From Paenibacillus sp. FJAT-29882 (GTDB lineage: Bacteria; Bacillota; Bacilli; Bacillales; DSM-1321), in contig NZ_LMVB01000001.1 of assembly GCF_001510645.1 (NCBI RefSeq), forward strand, positions 62,001 to 126,000: DNA of 64,000 bases. Direction: 5' to 3'. Every line of letters begins with the position of its first letter. Position 1 is the first letter of the stretch. Positions 35,156-44,714 of the stretch are shown here, piece by piece. Both the position numbers and the translations under genes were made by a program. The notes under the pieces are model-generated. The model saw only the letters and a program-made list of their open reading frames with translations, did not search any database and was not told the DNA's origin.

Positions 35156-36358
35156 ATGATGCCGCGTGCTTTATGGGTTTTAATTATTGGAATGACCCTG
35201 AATGTGACTGCTTCTTCGTTTTTATGGCCTTTAAATACAATCTATCTTCATGACCATTTAGGAAAAACGCTATCGATGGCAGGGCTTGTGTTGCTTGCCA
35301 ATGCCCTTGCAAGTGTTGTCGGCAATCTTTGTGGTGGTGGATTGTTTGATAAACTTGGCGGATACCGGACTGCGATGGCTGGCGTGATTATAACGTTATT
35401 ATCTTCAGTTGGGATGGCTTGGAATCATGAATTTCTGCCATATGTGATCTTTTTAACGATTTCAGGATTTGGGACAGGTATCGTGTTCCCTGCTATTTTT
35501 GCAATGGCTGGTACTGTTTGGAAGGAAGGCGGCAGAAAATCGTATAATGCGGTCTACGTTGCCCAAAACTTTGGTGTTGCAGTAGGCTCAGCTCTTGGCG
35601 GTGTGATCGCGTCTTATTCGTTTGAATATGTGTTTCTTGCCAATACAGTGATGTACGTCTTATTTTTCTTTGTTGCTTTGGTTGGATTTAGAGGGATTCA
35701 AGGGGATGCAGCGGCACAAGCGTCCATCCTTCAGGAAAAACAATCGACTACACCTTCTAATAAAATGCTATATCCGCTGCTTGTTTTATGTATTGGCTAT
35801 TTCTTGTGTTGGATTGGCTATGTTCAATGGCAGTCAACAATCGCTGCATATACACAGGAAATAGGGATTTCACTTAAGCAGTACAGCTTGCTATGGACAG
35901 TCAATGGTGCGTTTATCGTTCTGGCTCAACCACTATTGGCACTTGTTATTAAATGGTTTGCGAAAACTTTGAAAATCCAGCTAATCGTTGGCATGATCAT
36001 TTTCATTCTCTCGTTTGCAGTGGCCGCGACGTCAAGTAGCTTTGCTGGATTTATGACGGCTATGGTGATCTTAACGATTGGTGAAATGTTCGTTTGGCCC
36101 GCGGTTCCAGCTGTGGCAGGAGAGATTGCGACAAAAGGGAAAGTGGGCCTTTATCAAGGGATCGTCAATAGTACGGCTACAGGTGGCCGAATGATTGGAC
36201 CGCTGCTAGGAGGATTCCTAGTTGATACAAGAGGAATGGATATGATGTTCGCTGTATTAACAATCTTTGTTGTATTAGGCATCGGAACTGTCTTCATTTT
36301 CGATAAAATGCAAAAGCGTGTAAACGAAGGTAAAAGCATAGTCTATCCGGTAAAATAA
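35156..36358 (+). CDS. yttB: MFS transporter (YttB-like)
   Basis: A 400-residue major facilitator with 12 predicted helices in two six-helix halves. The cytoplasmic loop 2-3 motif reads GGGLFDKLGGYRTAMAGV, a variant of the MFS signature GxLaDrxGrr. Substrate unknown; the subgroup is usually described as drug or sugar efflux. YttB also sits next to leuS in B. subtilis. The first two codons are both ATG with AGGTG upstream. Confidence 0.88.
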   Translation: MMPRALWVLIIGMTLNVTASSFLWPLNTIYLHDHLGKTLSMAGLVLLANALASVVGNLCGGGLFDKLGGYRTAMAGVIITLLSSVGMAWNHEFLPYVIFLTISGFGTGIVFPAIFAMAGTVWKEGGRKSYNAVYVAQNFGVAVGSALGGVIASYSFEYVFLANTVMYVLFFFVALVGFRGIQGDAAAQASILQEKQSTTPSNKMLYPLLVLCIGYFLCWIGYVQWQSTIAAYTQEIGISLKQYSLLWTVNGAFIVLAQPLLALVIKWFAKTLKIQLIVGMIIFILSFAVAATSSSFAGFMTAMVILTIGEMFVWPAVPAVAGEIATKGKVGLYQGIVNSTATGGRMIGPLLGGFLVDTRGMDMMFAVLTIFVVLGIGTVFIFDKMQKRVNEGKSIVYPVK

Positions 36359-36361
36359 GGA

Positions 36362-36428
36362 ACTCTTTCCCAACATCATGCATATATAAAGAAAAACATG
36401 ATCAGAATAGGAAAGAGCCCTTGCTTTT
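36362..36428 (+). terminator. Probable terminator of yttB
   Basis: ACTCTTTCC (36362-36370) pairs with GGAAAGAGC (36410-36418), long loop, then CCTTGCTTTT. Weak T-run. Confidence 0.5.
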
Positions 36429-36431
36429 CCT

Positions 36432-36460
36432 GTGAAAATTCACTAGAATGACTATATAAT
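36432..36460 (+). promoter_or_regulatory. Promoter of the leuS T-box transcript
   Basis: GTGAAA (36432-36437, weak -35), 17-bp spacer, perfect TATAAT (36455-36460), just upstream of the T-box leader. Confidence 0.6.
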
Positions 36461-36473
36461 TAAATATTCTAAT

Positions 36474-36724
36474 ATAGACAGTGATAAGGAGTAGTACCGA
36501 TTAGAACCTGTGTAGAGAGTTGACGGATGGTGCAAGTCAACCAGGAATGATCGCGAACTCGCCTTTTGAGTTTCAGGCATGAAGGATTAGTAGTGCCTGA
36601 CGTTCATCCACGTTACGGATTTGGAGCGGGGCGATGGTTAAAGTCGCCAATTTGGGTGGTACCGCGGGTTGATTATATACATAATCCTCTCGTCCCTTTT
36701 TATAGGGATGAGGGGTTTTTTTAT
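36474..36724 (+). ncRNA. T-box leader (leucyl-tRNA sensing)
   Basis: A stem I region with the motif AGAGAGTTGACGG..., a likely specifier loop with CTC (Leu) in GCGAACTCGCC (about 36553-36563), the T-box GGGTGGTACCGCGG (36654-36667) and a terminator (CCTCTCGTCCCT 36686-36697 with AGGGATGAGGGG from 36704, then Ts). Uncharged tRNA-Leu should pair with TGGT of the T-box and prevent termination. Confidence 0.95.
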
Positions 36725-36787
36725 GGACTTTTATTATGGAAATAAAGACCGATGACGGTTTTTATTAAAAATGAGGAGGAAACTAAG

Positions 36788-39202
36788 ATGAGTTTTAAAC
36801 ATAGGTCGATTGAGAAGAAATGGCAACAGTTTTGGGAAGGAAATAAAACGTTTAAAACGGGTGAAGAATCCGGCAAACGGAAATTTTACTCGCTTGATAT
36901 GTTCCCGTATCCATCTGGGTCAGGACTTCACGTTGGTCACCCAGAAGGATATACAGCGAGCGATATTTTGGCACGGATGAAACGAATGCAAGGTTATAAT
37001 GTGCTTCATCCAATCGGTTGGGATGCTTTTGGACTTCCGGCAGAGCAGTATGCACTGGACACAGGAAATGACCCAGCGGAATTCACGCAGCATAACATCA
37101 ACACATTCCGTCGCCAAATTAAAGCATTAGGTTTTTCTTATGATTGGGATCGTGAAATTGATACAACAGATCCAGACTATTATAAATGGACACAATGGAT
37201 TTTCACGAAGCTTTTTGAAAAAGGATTAGCGTACATTGATGAAGTAGCGGTAAACTGGTGTCCGGCGCTTGGCACGGTATTGGCAAACGAAGAAGTCATT
37301 GACGGTTTAAGTGAACGTGGAGGACATCCGGTTGAACGCCGTCCGATGAGACAATGGGTGTTAAAAATCACTGCCTATGCGGACCGTTTACTTGATGATC
37401 TTGAAACAGTCGATTGGCCAGAAAATATTAAAGATATGCAACGTAACTGGATCGGCCGTTCTGAAGGTGCTGAAGTGACATTCAATATTGAAGGTCATGA
37501 TGATACGTTTACAGTCTTCACGACTCGTCCGGATACACTTTTCGGTGCAACCTATGCGGTGTTATCACCGGAACATCCGTTTGTTGACAAAATTACAACG
37601 CCTGAGCAAAAAGCTGCAGTTGAACAATATATCTCAGAAGTGAAAAATAAAACCGACCTTGAACGTACTGAGTTAGCAAAAGACAAAACAGGTGCCTTTA
37701 CAGGTGCTTATGCAATTAACCCAGTTAATGGTGAAAAAATGCCAATCTGGATTGCTGATTATGTACTGATGAGCTATGGAACAGGTGCTATTATGGCAGT
37801 GCCGGCTCATGATGAGCGTGACTACGAATTCGCAGTTAAATTTGACTTGCCAATTAAAGAAGTCGTAGCGGGTGGGGACGTGACGCAAGAACCATACACG
37901 GGCGATGGTCTTCATGTGAATTCTGAATTCCTAAACGGCTTGAATAAAGAAGACGGTATTTCCACGATGATTAAGTGGTTGGAGGATAAAGAAATCGGTA
38001 CGAAGAAAGTAACATTCCGTCTTCGTGACTGGTTATTTAGCCGTCAACGTTACTGGGGAGAACCGATTCCGATCATTCATTGGGAAGATGGTACAACAGA
38101 AGCAGTTAAAGAATCTGAGCTTCCGGTTCTGTTACCGAAAACGACAGACATTAAGCCATCCGGTACAGGTGAATCACCACTTGCAAACATCCATGATTGG
38201 GTGAATGTAACCGACGGAAATGGCAGAAAAGGGCGTCGTGAGACAAACACAATGCCACAATGGGCAGGTAGTAGCTGGTACTTCCTACGTTATATCGATC
38301 CGAACAATACAGAAGCGATTGCTGATCCGGAAAAGTTAAAAGAATGGATGCCAGTCGATATGTATATCGGTGGAGCTGAGCATGCGGTCCTTCATTTATT
38401 GTACGCCCGCTTCTGGCATAAATTCTTGTACGACATTGGCGTTGTTCCAACATCTGAACCATTCCAAAACCTTTTCAACCAAGGAATGATTCTTGGAGAA
38501 AATAATGAAAAAATGAGTAAATCAAAAGGGAACGTAGTAAACCCAGATGATATCGTTGATAGCCATGGTGCTGATACTCTACGTCTATATGAAATGTTTA
38601 TGGGACCTTTGGAATCATCGATTGCTTGGTCTGAAAATGGACTTGATGGCGCCCGTCGTTTCCTTGACCGTGTTTGGCGTTTGCTTGTTAATGATGACGA
38701 CACAATCACTAACAAAATTGTCGATACAGATGACAGCGGCAAGCTTGAGAAAGTGTATCATCAAACGGTGAAGAAAGTTACAGAAAACTACGAGACTTTG
38801 AAATTCAACACAGCTATTTCACAATTAATGGTCTTCATCAATGAGGCATACAAAGCGGACACACTTCCGAGACCGTATATTGAAGGTTTCGTGAAAATGT
38901 TATCACCGGTTGCCCCACATATTGCTGAAGAACTTTGGGAAAGACTCGGGGCTACAGAAACAGTCACATATGAAACATGGCCTGCTTATGACGAAGCAAA
39001 AATGATCGACAATGAAGTCGAAATTGTGATCCAAATTAACGGCAAAGTGAAAGCAAAACTAATGGTACCAACAGACACAACGAAAGAAAAGTTAGAAGAA
39101 ATCGCTATGGACGACGACGCAATTAAAGAACAAATCGACGGCAAAACCGTTCGAAAAGTCATTGCAGTACCGGGTAAACTAGTTAATATCGTTGCGAATT
39201 AA
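36788..39202 (+). CDS. leuS: Leucyl-tRNA synthetase
   Basis: An 804-residue class Ia synthetase that charges tRNA-Leu. The HIGH motif is HVGH (residues 48-51), KMSKS is at residues 575-579, and the CP1 editing domain (about 225-420) contains the [11 protein letters not shown] motif that removes mischarged amino acids. The C-terminal domain ends [20 protein letters not shown] at 36788 follows GAGGAGGAA; an upstream frame start at 36752 has no site. Controlled by the T-box leader just upstream. Length is normal for bacteria. Confidence 0.98.
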   Translation: MSFKHRSIEKKWQQFWEGNKTFKTGEESGKRKFYSLDMFPYPSGSGLHVGHPEGYTASDILARMKRMQGYNVLHPIGWDAFGLPAEQYALDTGNDPAEFTQHNINTFRRQIKALGFSYDWDREIDTTDPDYYKWTQWIFTKLFEKGLAYIDEVAVNWCPALGTVLANEEVIDGLSERGGHPVERRPMRQWVLKITAYADRLLDDLETVDWPENIKDMQRNWIGRSEGAEVTFNIEGHDDTFTVFTTRPDTLFGATYAVLSPEHPFVDKITTPEQKAAVEQYISEVKNKTDLERTELAKDKTGAFTGAYAINPVNGEKMPIWIADYVLMSYGTGAIMAVPAHDERDYEFAVKFDLPIKEVVAGGDVTQEPYTGDGLHVNSEFLNGLNKEDGISTMIKWLEDKEIGTKKVTFRLRDWLFSRQRYWGEPIPIIHWEDGTTEAVKESELPVLLPKTTDIKPSGTGESPLANIHDWVNVTDGNGRKGRRETNTMPQWAGSSWYFLRYIDPNNTEAIADPEKLKEWMPVDMYIGGAEHAVLHLLYARFWHKFLYDIGVVPTSEPFQNLFNQGMILGENNEKMSKSKGNVVNPDDIVDSHGADTLRLYEMFMGPLESSIAWSENGLDGARRFLDRVWRLLVNDDDTITNKIVDTDDSGKLEKVYHQTVKKVTENYETLKFNTAISQLMVFINEAYKADTLPRPYIEGFVKMLSPVAPHIAEELWERLGATETVTYETWPAYDEAKMIDNEVEIVIQINGKVKAKLMVPTDTTKEKLEEIAMDDDAIKEQIDGKTVRKVIAVPGKLVNIVAN

Positions 39203-39210
39203 GTAAAAAC

Positions 39211-39257
39211 TGACTCACTTTCAGACTGTATTTAGTCTGGGTGGGTCGTTTTTTTGT
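39211..39257 (+). terminator. Terminator of leuS
   Basis: GACTCAC...CAGACT pairs with AGTCTG...GTGGGTC (G-U allowed), followed by seven Ts. Confidence 0.85.
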
Positions 39258-39303
39258 TTTTATATGATTAAATCATCGATGATGGTTTTTCTTAAGGGGG
39301 CAT

Positions 39304-39430
39304 AAAAACATCGATGAGCATCTGCTCTAAAACTAAAACAATGAAAAAAGTTCAGGTTCTCACATTGTATCACCTTATGAAGGTGGCGGCGGGAAGCTGA
39401 TTTTGCGAAGCCCCGCCCCTTTTCCACAGA
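39304..39430 (+). repeat. Repeat family B, copy 2
   Basis: AAACATCGATGAGCATCTG through AAAAGTTCAGGTTCT, AAGGTGGCGG and GCGAAGCCCCGCCCC to TTTTCCACAGA. Directly followed by a hairpin (AAAAAGCAT and ATGCTTTTT, about 39432-39470) that may terminate transcripts. Confidence 0.85.
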
Positions 39431-39618
39431 AAAAAGCATCCCGTAATAGACGTGAATGGAATGCTTTTTAAATGAATGTTTTAAGCGCTTCTTCGTAAAG
39501 TGATAACCTTGAATTTAAAGTGTGAAGGGAATCATCTGGTAGCTAATGAAGATTGAAGATATAAATAAGATGAGATTTTTATCTTATAGGGCGTATCGGT
39601 TTCATAAAATTGACAAGA

Positions 39619-40035
39619 CTACTCAATCGGCATCCAAACCTCAATCACATCTTCTGTTGCTCCTACTGGATAAATATACTTCTCAAAGTTTGGTGAAAAT
39701 CTAAATTGGATATCTGATCTCTCATGCAAAGCTTGGAATGTGGGTTTGATTCCTGGAATGCCGCCCTCCACTGTAGCAACGATATAGCGTCCCGCCTCTA
39801 TTTTCACCTTTTCCCTATTGGAATCTTCTGCTAAATCTTGAATGCCTGCAAGATAGTGTAGTTTCCCTTCACGATCAAAATCGATGCAGACACCGTAAAA
39901 CGTATCAACTGGAATGTTATCTGTTTTTAAGGTTGCATTTAACTTGTCCCATATTTGCGGGATTTCAGCGGTAGTACCTACGTGTTTATAGCCTATTACC
40001 CAAAAACTTTCAATCGTTTCAATCCTCGTTTTCAT
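39619..40035 (-). CDS. GyrI-like / AraC effector-binding domain protein
   Basis: A 138-residue stand-alone GyrI-like domain (also called AraC_E_bind or SHS2 double-repeat fold), beginning MKTRIETIESFWVIGYKHVG and ending IEVWMPIE, the normal end of the family. Such proteins bind small amphipathic ligands, sequester toxins, or hydrolyse esters. ATG at 40035 has AAGGAGGAGATT upstream; the in-frame start at 40071 lies before that site. Single-gene unit, partner unknown. Confidence 0.85.
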   Translation of the reverse strand: MKTRIETIESFWVIGYKHVGTTAEIPQIWDKLNATLKTDNIPVDTFYGVCIDFDREGKLHYLAGIQDLAEDSNREKVKIEAGRYIVATVEGGIPGIKPTFQALHERSDIQFRFSPNFEKYIYPVGATEDVIEVWMPIE

Positions 40036-40107
40036 CACAATCTCCTCCTTATTCCTTATGCAACTTTCCAATCTCTATGGTATACTTCCCATTTTAGCAT
40101 AACAAAA

Positions 40108-40297
40108 AGCTGAGGACATGGGGACTTGGTCTTCGCGACTTATTAATAAAATCAGTCTACTTAAACAGGTATACTGATAAAGCATCTAAAATTCTAGCTC
40201 CGCACCGCCACTATTGTGATTAAGCGAGTGTAGCGTGCTACAGGGTGGATCCTTCATAGTAAATGGTGGCGTTTTAACGCCATATTCGTTTTGTAGG
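40108..40297. repeat. Repeat family C, copy 3 (uninterrupted)
   Basis: From GAGGACATGGGGAC through CAGGTATACTGATAAAGCAT, CTCCGCACCGCCACTATTGT and GTAGCGTGCTACAGG to TGGTGGCGTTTTAACGCC and TTCGTTTTGTA. It shows the intact site at which repeat A entered copy 2. Confidence 0.82.
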
Positions 40298-40449
40298 AAA
40301 TGTCCGTCAGGTAAGTTTTGGAAGTTCATTTAACTTGTCATACGACAAATAATAAATCAGGATTCATTATGAAATACTAAAAATCAAAGGTGATAAAATG
40401 TATGGTTTTCCTTTTCATCTTACGAACCTTTGAGAGCAGGAGGATACCA

Positions 40450-41139
40450 ATGAGTAAAGGGAAAATATTGATCGTCGAAGATGAAAGCAAAATTGCCCGT
40501 CTCATTCAATTAGAACTCGAGTATGAAGGATATGAAACAGGAACTGCGTATACAGGGTTAGATGGGTTCAACATGTTTCAACAAGGACAATGGGATCTTC
40601 TTTTATTAGATGTAATGTTACCTGAATTAAATGGACTTGAAGTGTTAAGGCGCATTCGAGCAACCGATGACCAAACGCCCATTATTATCTTAACGGCACG
40701 TGATGCACTGCCTGATAAAGTAAGCGGATTAGATTTAGGCGCCAACGATTACATTACAAAGCCGTTTGAAATTGAAGAATTACTTGCACGTATTCGCGTC
40801 TGGCTGCGTCTTCCATCGGCATCACCAGAAGACATGACTCCTTCTTCTCTTAAAATTGGCGATTTAACGATTGACCCAAAAACACGTGAAGTACGACGAG
40901 AGAATCAGTCGATTGAGCTAACGCCAAAAGAATATGATTTACTTATCTATTTAATGGAAAATAAAAATCAAGTCTTAACGTTTGACCAATTGTTAACGAA
41001 TGTATGGGGATTTGATTATTTCGGTGATTCCAATGTTGTCTATGTATACATTCGATATTTACGAAAAAAGATTGACACACCATTTCCAACTCCTTATATT
41101 CACACAGTTCGTGGTGTTGGATATATGTTAAAGGAATAA
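40450..41139 (+). CDS. OmpR-family response regulator
   Basis: A 229-residue regulator: receiver domain (residues 1-120; acidic pocket E10/D11, phospho-acceptor D54 in LLLDVMLPE, Lys in TKPFE) and an OmpR-type winged-helix DNA-binding domain (about 130-229). ATG at 40450 follows AGGAGG by six bases; the longer frame from 40390 is not supported. Three bases separate it from the sensor kinase. The gene arrangement RR-HK-PepSY-PepSY resembles B. subtilis ykoGHIJ, so it may respond to envelope conditions (inference). Confidence 0.93.
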   Translation: MSKGKILIVEDESKIARLIQLELEYEGYETGTAYTGLDGFNMFQQGQWDLLLLDVMLPELNGLEVLRRIRATDDQTPIIILTARDALPDKVSGLDLGANDYITKPFEIEELLARIRVWLRLPSASPEDMTPSSLKIGDLTIDPKTREVRRENQSIELTPKEYDLLIYLMENKNQVLTFDQLLTNVWGFDYFGDSNVVYVYIRYLRKKIDTPFPTPYIHTVRGVGYMLKE

Positions 41140-41142
41140 TAT

Positions 41143-42492
41143 ATGAAGCTGCAAACTAAAATCATTCTCACATCAACCCTTTTAATATTTATTCTTTTGG
41201 TCGTTGCTAATAGCTCGGTTTATTTTATTTTTAAAAAAACGATGACTGATAACGCCATTGAACGGCTTCGAGTGGAAAGTAAAAATATTGTAGAAGGATT
41301 AAAACCAGCAAGTAATCCAGCGAGTAATCCAGCCACTTTATTACGAGCGTATTTACCTCCTAATGGAATGGTTCGTATACTTCCGCCAAAAGGTAAACCG
41401 TTGCTTATCGTTATTAGAGACCAAACTGAACTTAATGTTCTGCCCTATTCATACAAGTCATTTGAACAAACAACCGTAGAAAACATTGAAAATCATTTAT
41501 ACGCCATTTCACACTCACCGATTATTTGGACAAATGGTGATGTCGTGACGCTTGAAGTGACGGAACCATTAGAAGATGTTGAGGATTCTTTACAAATTTT
41601 AAAATTCATTTTATTTGTCGCTTCCCTTGTTATTTTAATCCCAACTATCTTGGGCGGTCGTGTATTAAGTCAAGTCATCTTACGGCCGATTAAATCACTT
41701 ATTCAGACAATGGAAGAGATTCAGGCATCACGGACTTTCAAAAAAATCAGACGTGATACAAAATCAAATGACGAACTAGATAAAATGGCGAATACATTTA
41801 ACAATATGATGGATTTATTGGAGGAAAATTATAAAAAACAGGAGCAATTCGTATCAGATGCTTCCCATGAATTAAAAACGCCACTTACCGTTGTAGAAAG
41901 TTACGCCAATATGTTAAAGCGTTGGGGAATGAAGCGCCCTGATATTTTGGAAGAAGCAATCGAAGCCATTCATTCCGAGGCCATTCGAATGAAGCAGCTA
42001 ACGGAACAAATGTTACTCCTTGCTAAAGGCGATGAACAATGGGAGATGCATATAGAGGAAGTGGATGTAAGTTTAGTCTGTAGGGATACAGCAAAGCATC
42101 TACAGTTTGCCTTTAAGAGAACGATTTCGATTGATGTACAAACAAATAATCCGATCATTCGTGCAGATGAAAAAAAGGTCAAACAGTTACTCTATATTTT
42201 AGTAGATAATGCAATTAAATATAGCGAAAAATCCATTGACATTACAATTACTAGCCGTGTTTCTTCCTTATTCATCGCTATTAGGGATTATGGTATTGGG
42301 ATTCCGAAAGAAGATCTAGCACATGTATATGAACGATTTTTCCGAGTAGATAAAGCAAGGACGAGAGAAACAGGTGGAACAGGATTGGGATTGCCTATTG
42401 CAACAAGAATTGTCGCTGCTCATAACGGGAAGATTCATATGGATAGTGAAGAAGGAAAAGGTACAACAGTCACAATTGAATTACCACTTTAA
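41143..42492 (+). CDS. Sensor histidine kinase
   Basis: A 449-residue membrane kinase: TM1 (about residues 8-30), an extracytoplasmic sensor of about 110 residues, TM2 (about 153-175), HAMP (about 175-228), HisKA with H-box SDASHELKTPL (H242) and a HATPase domain with N box VDNAIKYS, DYGIGIPKEDL and GTGLGLPIA. The sensor contains a short tandem PASNPASNPA. Partner of the response regulator just upstream, probably cotranscribed. Confidence 0.93.
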   Translation: MKLQTKIILTSTLLIFILLVVANSSVYFIFKKTMTDNAIERLRVESKNIVEGLKPASNPASNPATLLRAYLPPNGMVRILPPKGKPLLIVIRDQTELNVLPYSYKSFEQTTVENIENHLYAISHSPIIWTNGDVVTLEVTEPLEDVEDSLQILKFILFVASLVILIPTILGGRVLSQVILRPIKSLIQTMEEIQASRTFKKIRRDTKSNDELDKMANTFNNMMDLLEENYKKQEQFVSDASHELKTPLTVVESYANMLKRWGMKRPDILEEAIEAIHSEAIRMKQLTEQMLLLAKGDEQWEMHIEEVDVSLVCRDTAKHLQFAFKRTISIDVQTNNPIIRADEKKVKQLLYILVDNAIKYSEKSIDITITSRVSSLFIAIRDYGIGIPKEDLAHVYERFFRVDKARTRETGGTGLGLPIATRIVAAHNGKIHMDSEEGKGTTVTIELPL

Positions 42493-42569
42493 ATTTTTTA
42501 AGGGGATTCTCAGACTTCTCTAAGAATGCTATGTTACACTATGTTTCAATAACATTTGGAGGTGAAAGA

Positions 42570-43214
42570 ATGAAGAAGAGCGCATTGATAATATCCTTCA
42601 TTCTAATCATTGGTTTAGGTGGCTGGTACGGTGTTAAAGAAGCATTTACTACTCCGAGTTCTATCCTTCCAGAAGAGAATGTCAGTCAGATGATCCAACA
42701 GAAATATGGAGGAACAATTGAGAATATTAGTGTTTTTCAAGAAAAGGATAAGCTCAATTATTCCATTAAATTGCTAAAAGATCAGATTCCATATCAGGTA
42801 ATTGTCAATGGACAGACAGGTGAAGTACTTGCAATGGTAAAACAATCGACTTCACAAAAGCCTGCGAAGCAAATTCCTACAGAGCAAACGCCTGTAGCGC
42901 AAAACCCTGCAACACCAAAAATAAATCAGCAGGCACCGATCGCTAAATCAAATAAAAACAATCAAACAAGTCCTTTTTCAAGCGATGCTGTTCAAATTAC
43001 AATAGATCAAGCGATAGAGATTGCTTTAAACAAATTTCATGGAACGATTCATGAAGTCGAATTAGAGGAAGAAGATGGCCAGCTTGTTTACGAAGTTGAA
43101 ATCAAGCAATCGGAGAACAAGAAAGTAGAAGTTATAATTAATCCTTACTCTGGGAAAATTGAGTCCATTTCAGTTGATACGCACAATGACAATGACAAGG
43201 AAAAGGATGATTAA
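42570..43214 (+). CDS. Membrane-anchored PepSY-domain protein
   Basis: A 214-residue protein with an N-terminal hydrophobic anchor (residues 4-20), one weaker PepSY-like segment (about 30-85), a Gln/Pro/Lys-rich linker (KQIPTEQTPVAQNPATPK) and a clear C-terminal PepSY domain (about 145-205; ITIDQAIEIALNKFHG...). PepSY domains bind or inhibit proteases outside the membrane. ATG at 42570 lies after GGAGGTG. It follows the kinase by 77 bp and resembles YkoI/YkoJ. Confidence 0.85.
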   Translation: MKKSALIISFILIIGLGGWYGVKEAFTTPSSILPEENVSQMIQQKYGGTIENISVFQEKDKLNYSIKLLKDQIPYQVIVNGQTGEVLAMVKQSTSQKPAKQIPTEQTPVAQNPATPKINQQAPIAKSNKNNQTSPFSSDAVQITIDQAIEIALNKFHGTIHEVELEEEDGQLVYEVEIKQSENKKVEVIINPYSGKIESISVDTHNDNDKEKDD

Positions 43215-43243
43215 AAGTGTAGCGTTCTGCTACACTTTTTTTG
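43213..43243 (+). terminator. Terminator after the first PepSY gene
   Basis: AAAAGTGTAGC pairs with GCTACACTTTT, followed by Ts; overlaps the stop codon. Confidence 0.9.
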
Positions 43244-43401
43244 CGATAAAGAAAAATACTCTTTCTGCTAAATTCTTTTGTTTTAAGGGTCTGAAGATGG
43301 TATGGTTTCTAACTCTATAACTTCATTGATTTTATATAAAGATGTTCTTCAGTAGCAGTTTGGCAACTATTAGACCATTGATAATAAAAACTATGAATGA
43401 T

Positions 43402-43540
43402 AGATGGGGGATAACTGCACGTAAAAGCCCGATTGGTGAGATACAGTGAAACTTGCCGATACATGAGCAGAGGTTTAGTAGAACGGGACTAACAATCAGT
43501 GGAGATGAAGAAACCCCTACTGATTGAAGTTTCACTTTAT
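43402..43540 (+). repeat. Repeat family A, copy 5 (left end lost, variant middle)
   Basis: Begins in the inner arm (AGATGGGGGATAACTGCACG), has an extra middle segment with AGTAGAACGGGAC as in copy 3, then the right hairpin CAATCAGT.../..ACTGATTG and TTTCACTTTAT. Confidence 0.8.
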
Positions 43541-43553
43541 AAAAAAAATTCTT

Positions 43554-43609
43554 TTCTAAGGGAATTCTAAGATTCTCTTTCATAATCTTTAAACTTGAGA
43601 CGTTATGAT
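43554..43609 (+). promoter_or_regulatory. Probable activated promoter of the second PepSY gene
   Basis: TTCTAAGGGAATTCTAAGATT (43554-43574) has two direct TTCTAAG repeats 11 bp apart, one DNA turn, the usual layout for an OmpR-type dimer. A TATGAT -10 (43604-43609) lies downstream with no good -35, fitting an activated promoter. Confidence 0.5.
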
Positions 43610-43641
43610 ATAACTAACAAATAAACAGGAGGTTTTAAACG

Positions 43642-44415
43642 ATGAAATTAGTAACCCCAATATTAACAGGCGTTTTAGTTGTAGGTGGATTAGTAGGAGG
43701 AGCTTATGCAATGGCAGCAAACCAACCGTCAACTGAAAATATGAATATCGTATCGAAAACAATTAGTGTAGATAGAGCAAAAGAAATCGCTTTAGGCGTA
43801 TCTAAAGGAGGTCAAGTAACGCAGATTCATTTAGATCCAGATAACGGAAGAAAAGAATACGAAGTAGAGATTCTCAATCAAGATACAGAATATGACGTGG
43901 ATATTGATGCATTAACAGGAAAAGTATTAAAAGTCGAACAAGACGTTCGGGATAAAGCTGATATTGATGACGAAGATATAAGAGCACTTCAAAATGTATC
44001 GGCAACAATTTCAGAAGAAAGTGCAAGGAAAACAGCGTTACAAAGCGTGAAGGGGACTGTAACTAAAACAGAATTGGATAACGATCACAATCGCTTAGTC
44101 TACGAATTTGAACTTATGACAGACGGCAACAATGAAGCAGAGGTTAAAGTAGATGCAACTACTGGAAAAGTAATAAAAGTTGAAATTGATGAAGATATAA
44201 GCGCACTTCAAAACGTATCGCCAACAATTTCAGTAGAAGATGCAAAAAAAACAGCGTTACAAAAAGTGAAGGGGACTGTAACTAAAACAGAATTGGATGG
44301 CGATGACCATCGCATAGTTTACGAATTTGAAATAATTACAGACAATAGCCGTAAAGCAGAAGTTAAAGTAGATGCAACTAGTGGACAAATTTTAAAAGTT
44401 GAATTTGATGATTAA
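43642..44415 (+). CDS. Secreted protein with three PepSY domains
   Basis: A 257-residue protein with a signal peptide (cleavage probably after AYA, about residue 27) and three PepSY units (about 36-95, 112-180, 185-257). Units 2 and 3 are a 219-bp (73-codon) tandem duplication; both contain KGTVTKTELD, then VYEFE and EVKVDAT. Strongly acidic. Probably exported and acting at the cell surface; YkoI/YkoJ-like. ATG follows CAGGAGG. It has its own promoter with possible boxes for the adjacent response regulator. Confidence 0.87.
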   Translation: MKLVTPILTGVLVVGGLVGGAYAMAANQPSTENMNIVSKTISVDRAKEIALGVSKGGQVTQIHLDPDNGRKEYEVEILNQDTEYDVDIDALTGKVLKVEQDVRDKADIDDEDIRALQNVSATISEESARKTALQSVKGTVTKTELDNDHNRLVYEFELMTDGNNEAEVKVDATTGKVIKVEIDEDISALQNVSPTISVEDAKKTALQKVKGTVTKTELDGDDHRIVYEFEIITDNSRKAEVKVDATSGQILKVEFDD

Positions 44416-44621
44416 GTGATCAATGTGTATCCTAAACAAAATCATATAGGGAATTATTAAAGAGAGGAAATATTGAGGGGCTTCATATGCTGGGGACAAA
44501 ATGCATGAATGACATTTGTTTTCTCGAACTATACTAGGAGATATTTGTTGGAGACATCACCTTCCTAAAAGAAATAAGAGGGAGATACCAATAGAATAGA
44601 TAAGAATTTATCCTCAAAAAA

Positions 44622-44672
44622 AAGGGTGTCTCAAAGTGGAAAGGCAGACCCTTTTGAGACACCCTCTTTTTA
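44622..44672. terminator. Bidirectional terminator (GTGTCTC-type hairpin)
   Basis: AGGGTGTCTCAAAG pairs with CTTTTGAGACACCCT, with A- and T-runs on either side. Serves the PepSY gene and the convergent urea channel gene. Confidence 0.88.
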
Positions 44673-44714
44673 GAGGAAATGAATTAGTTATTTTAGTAAC
44701 AGGATTCTTCTTTA

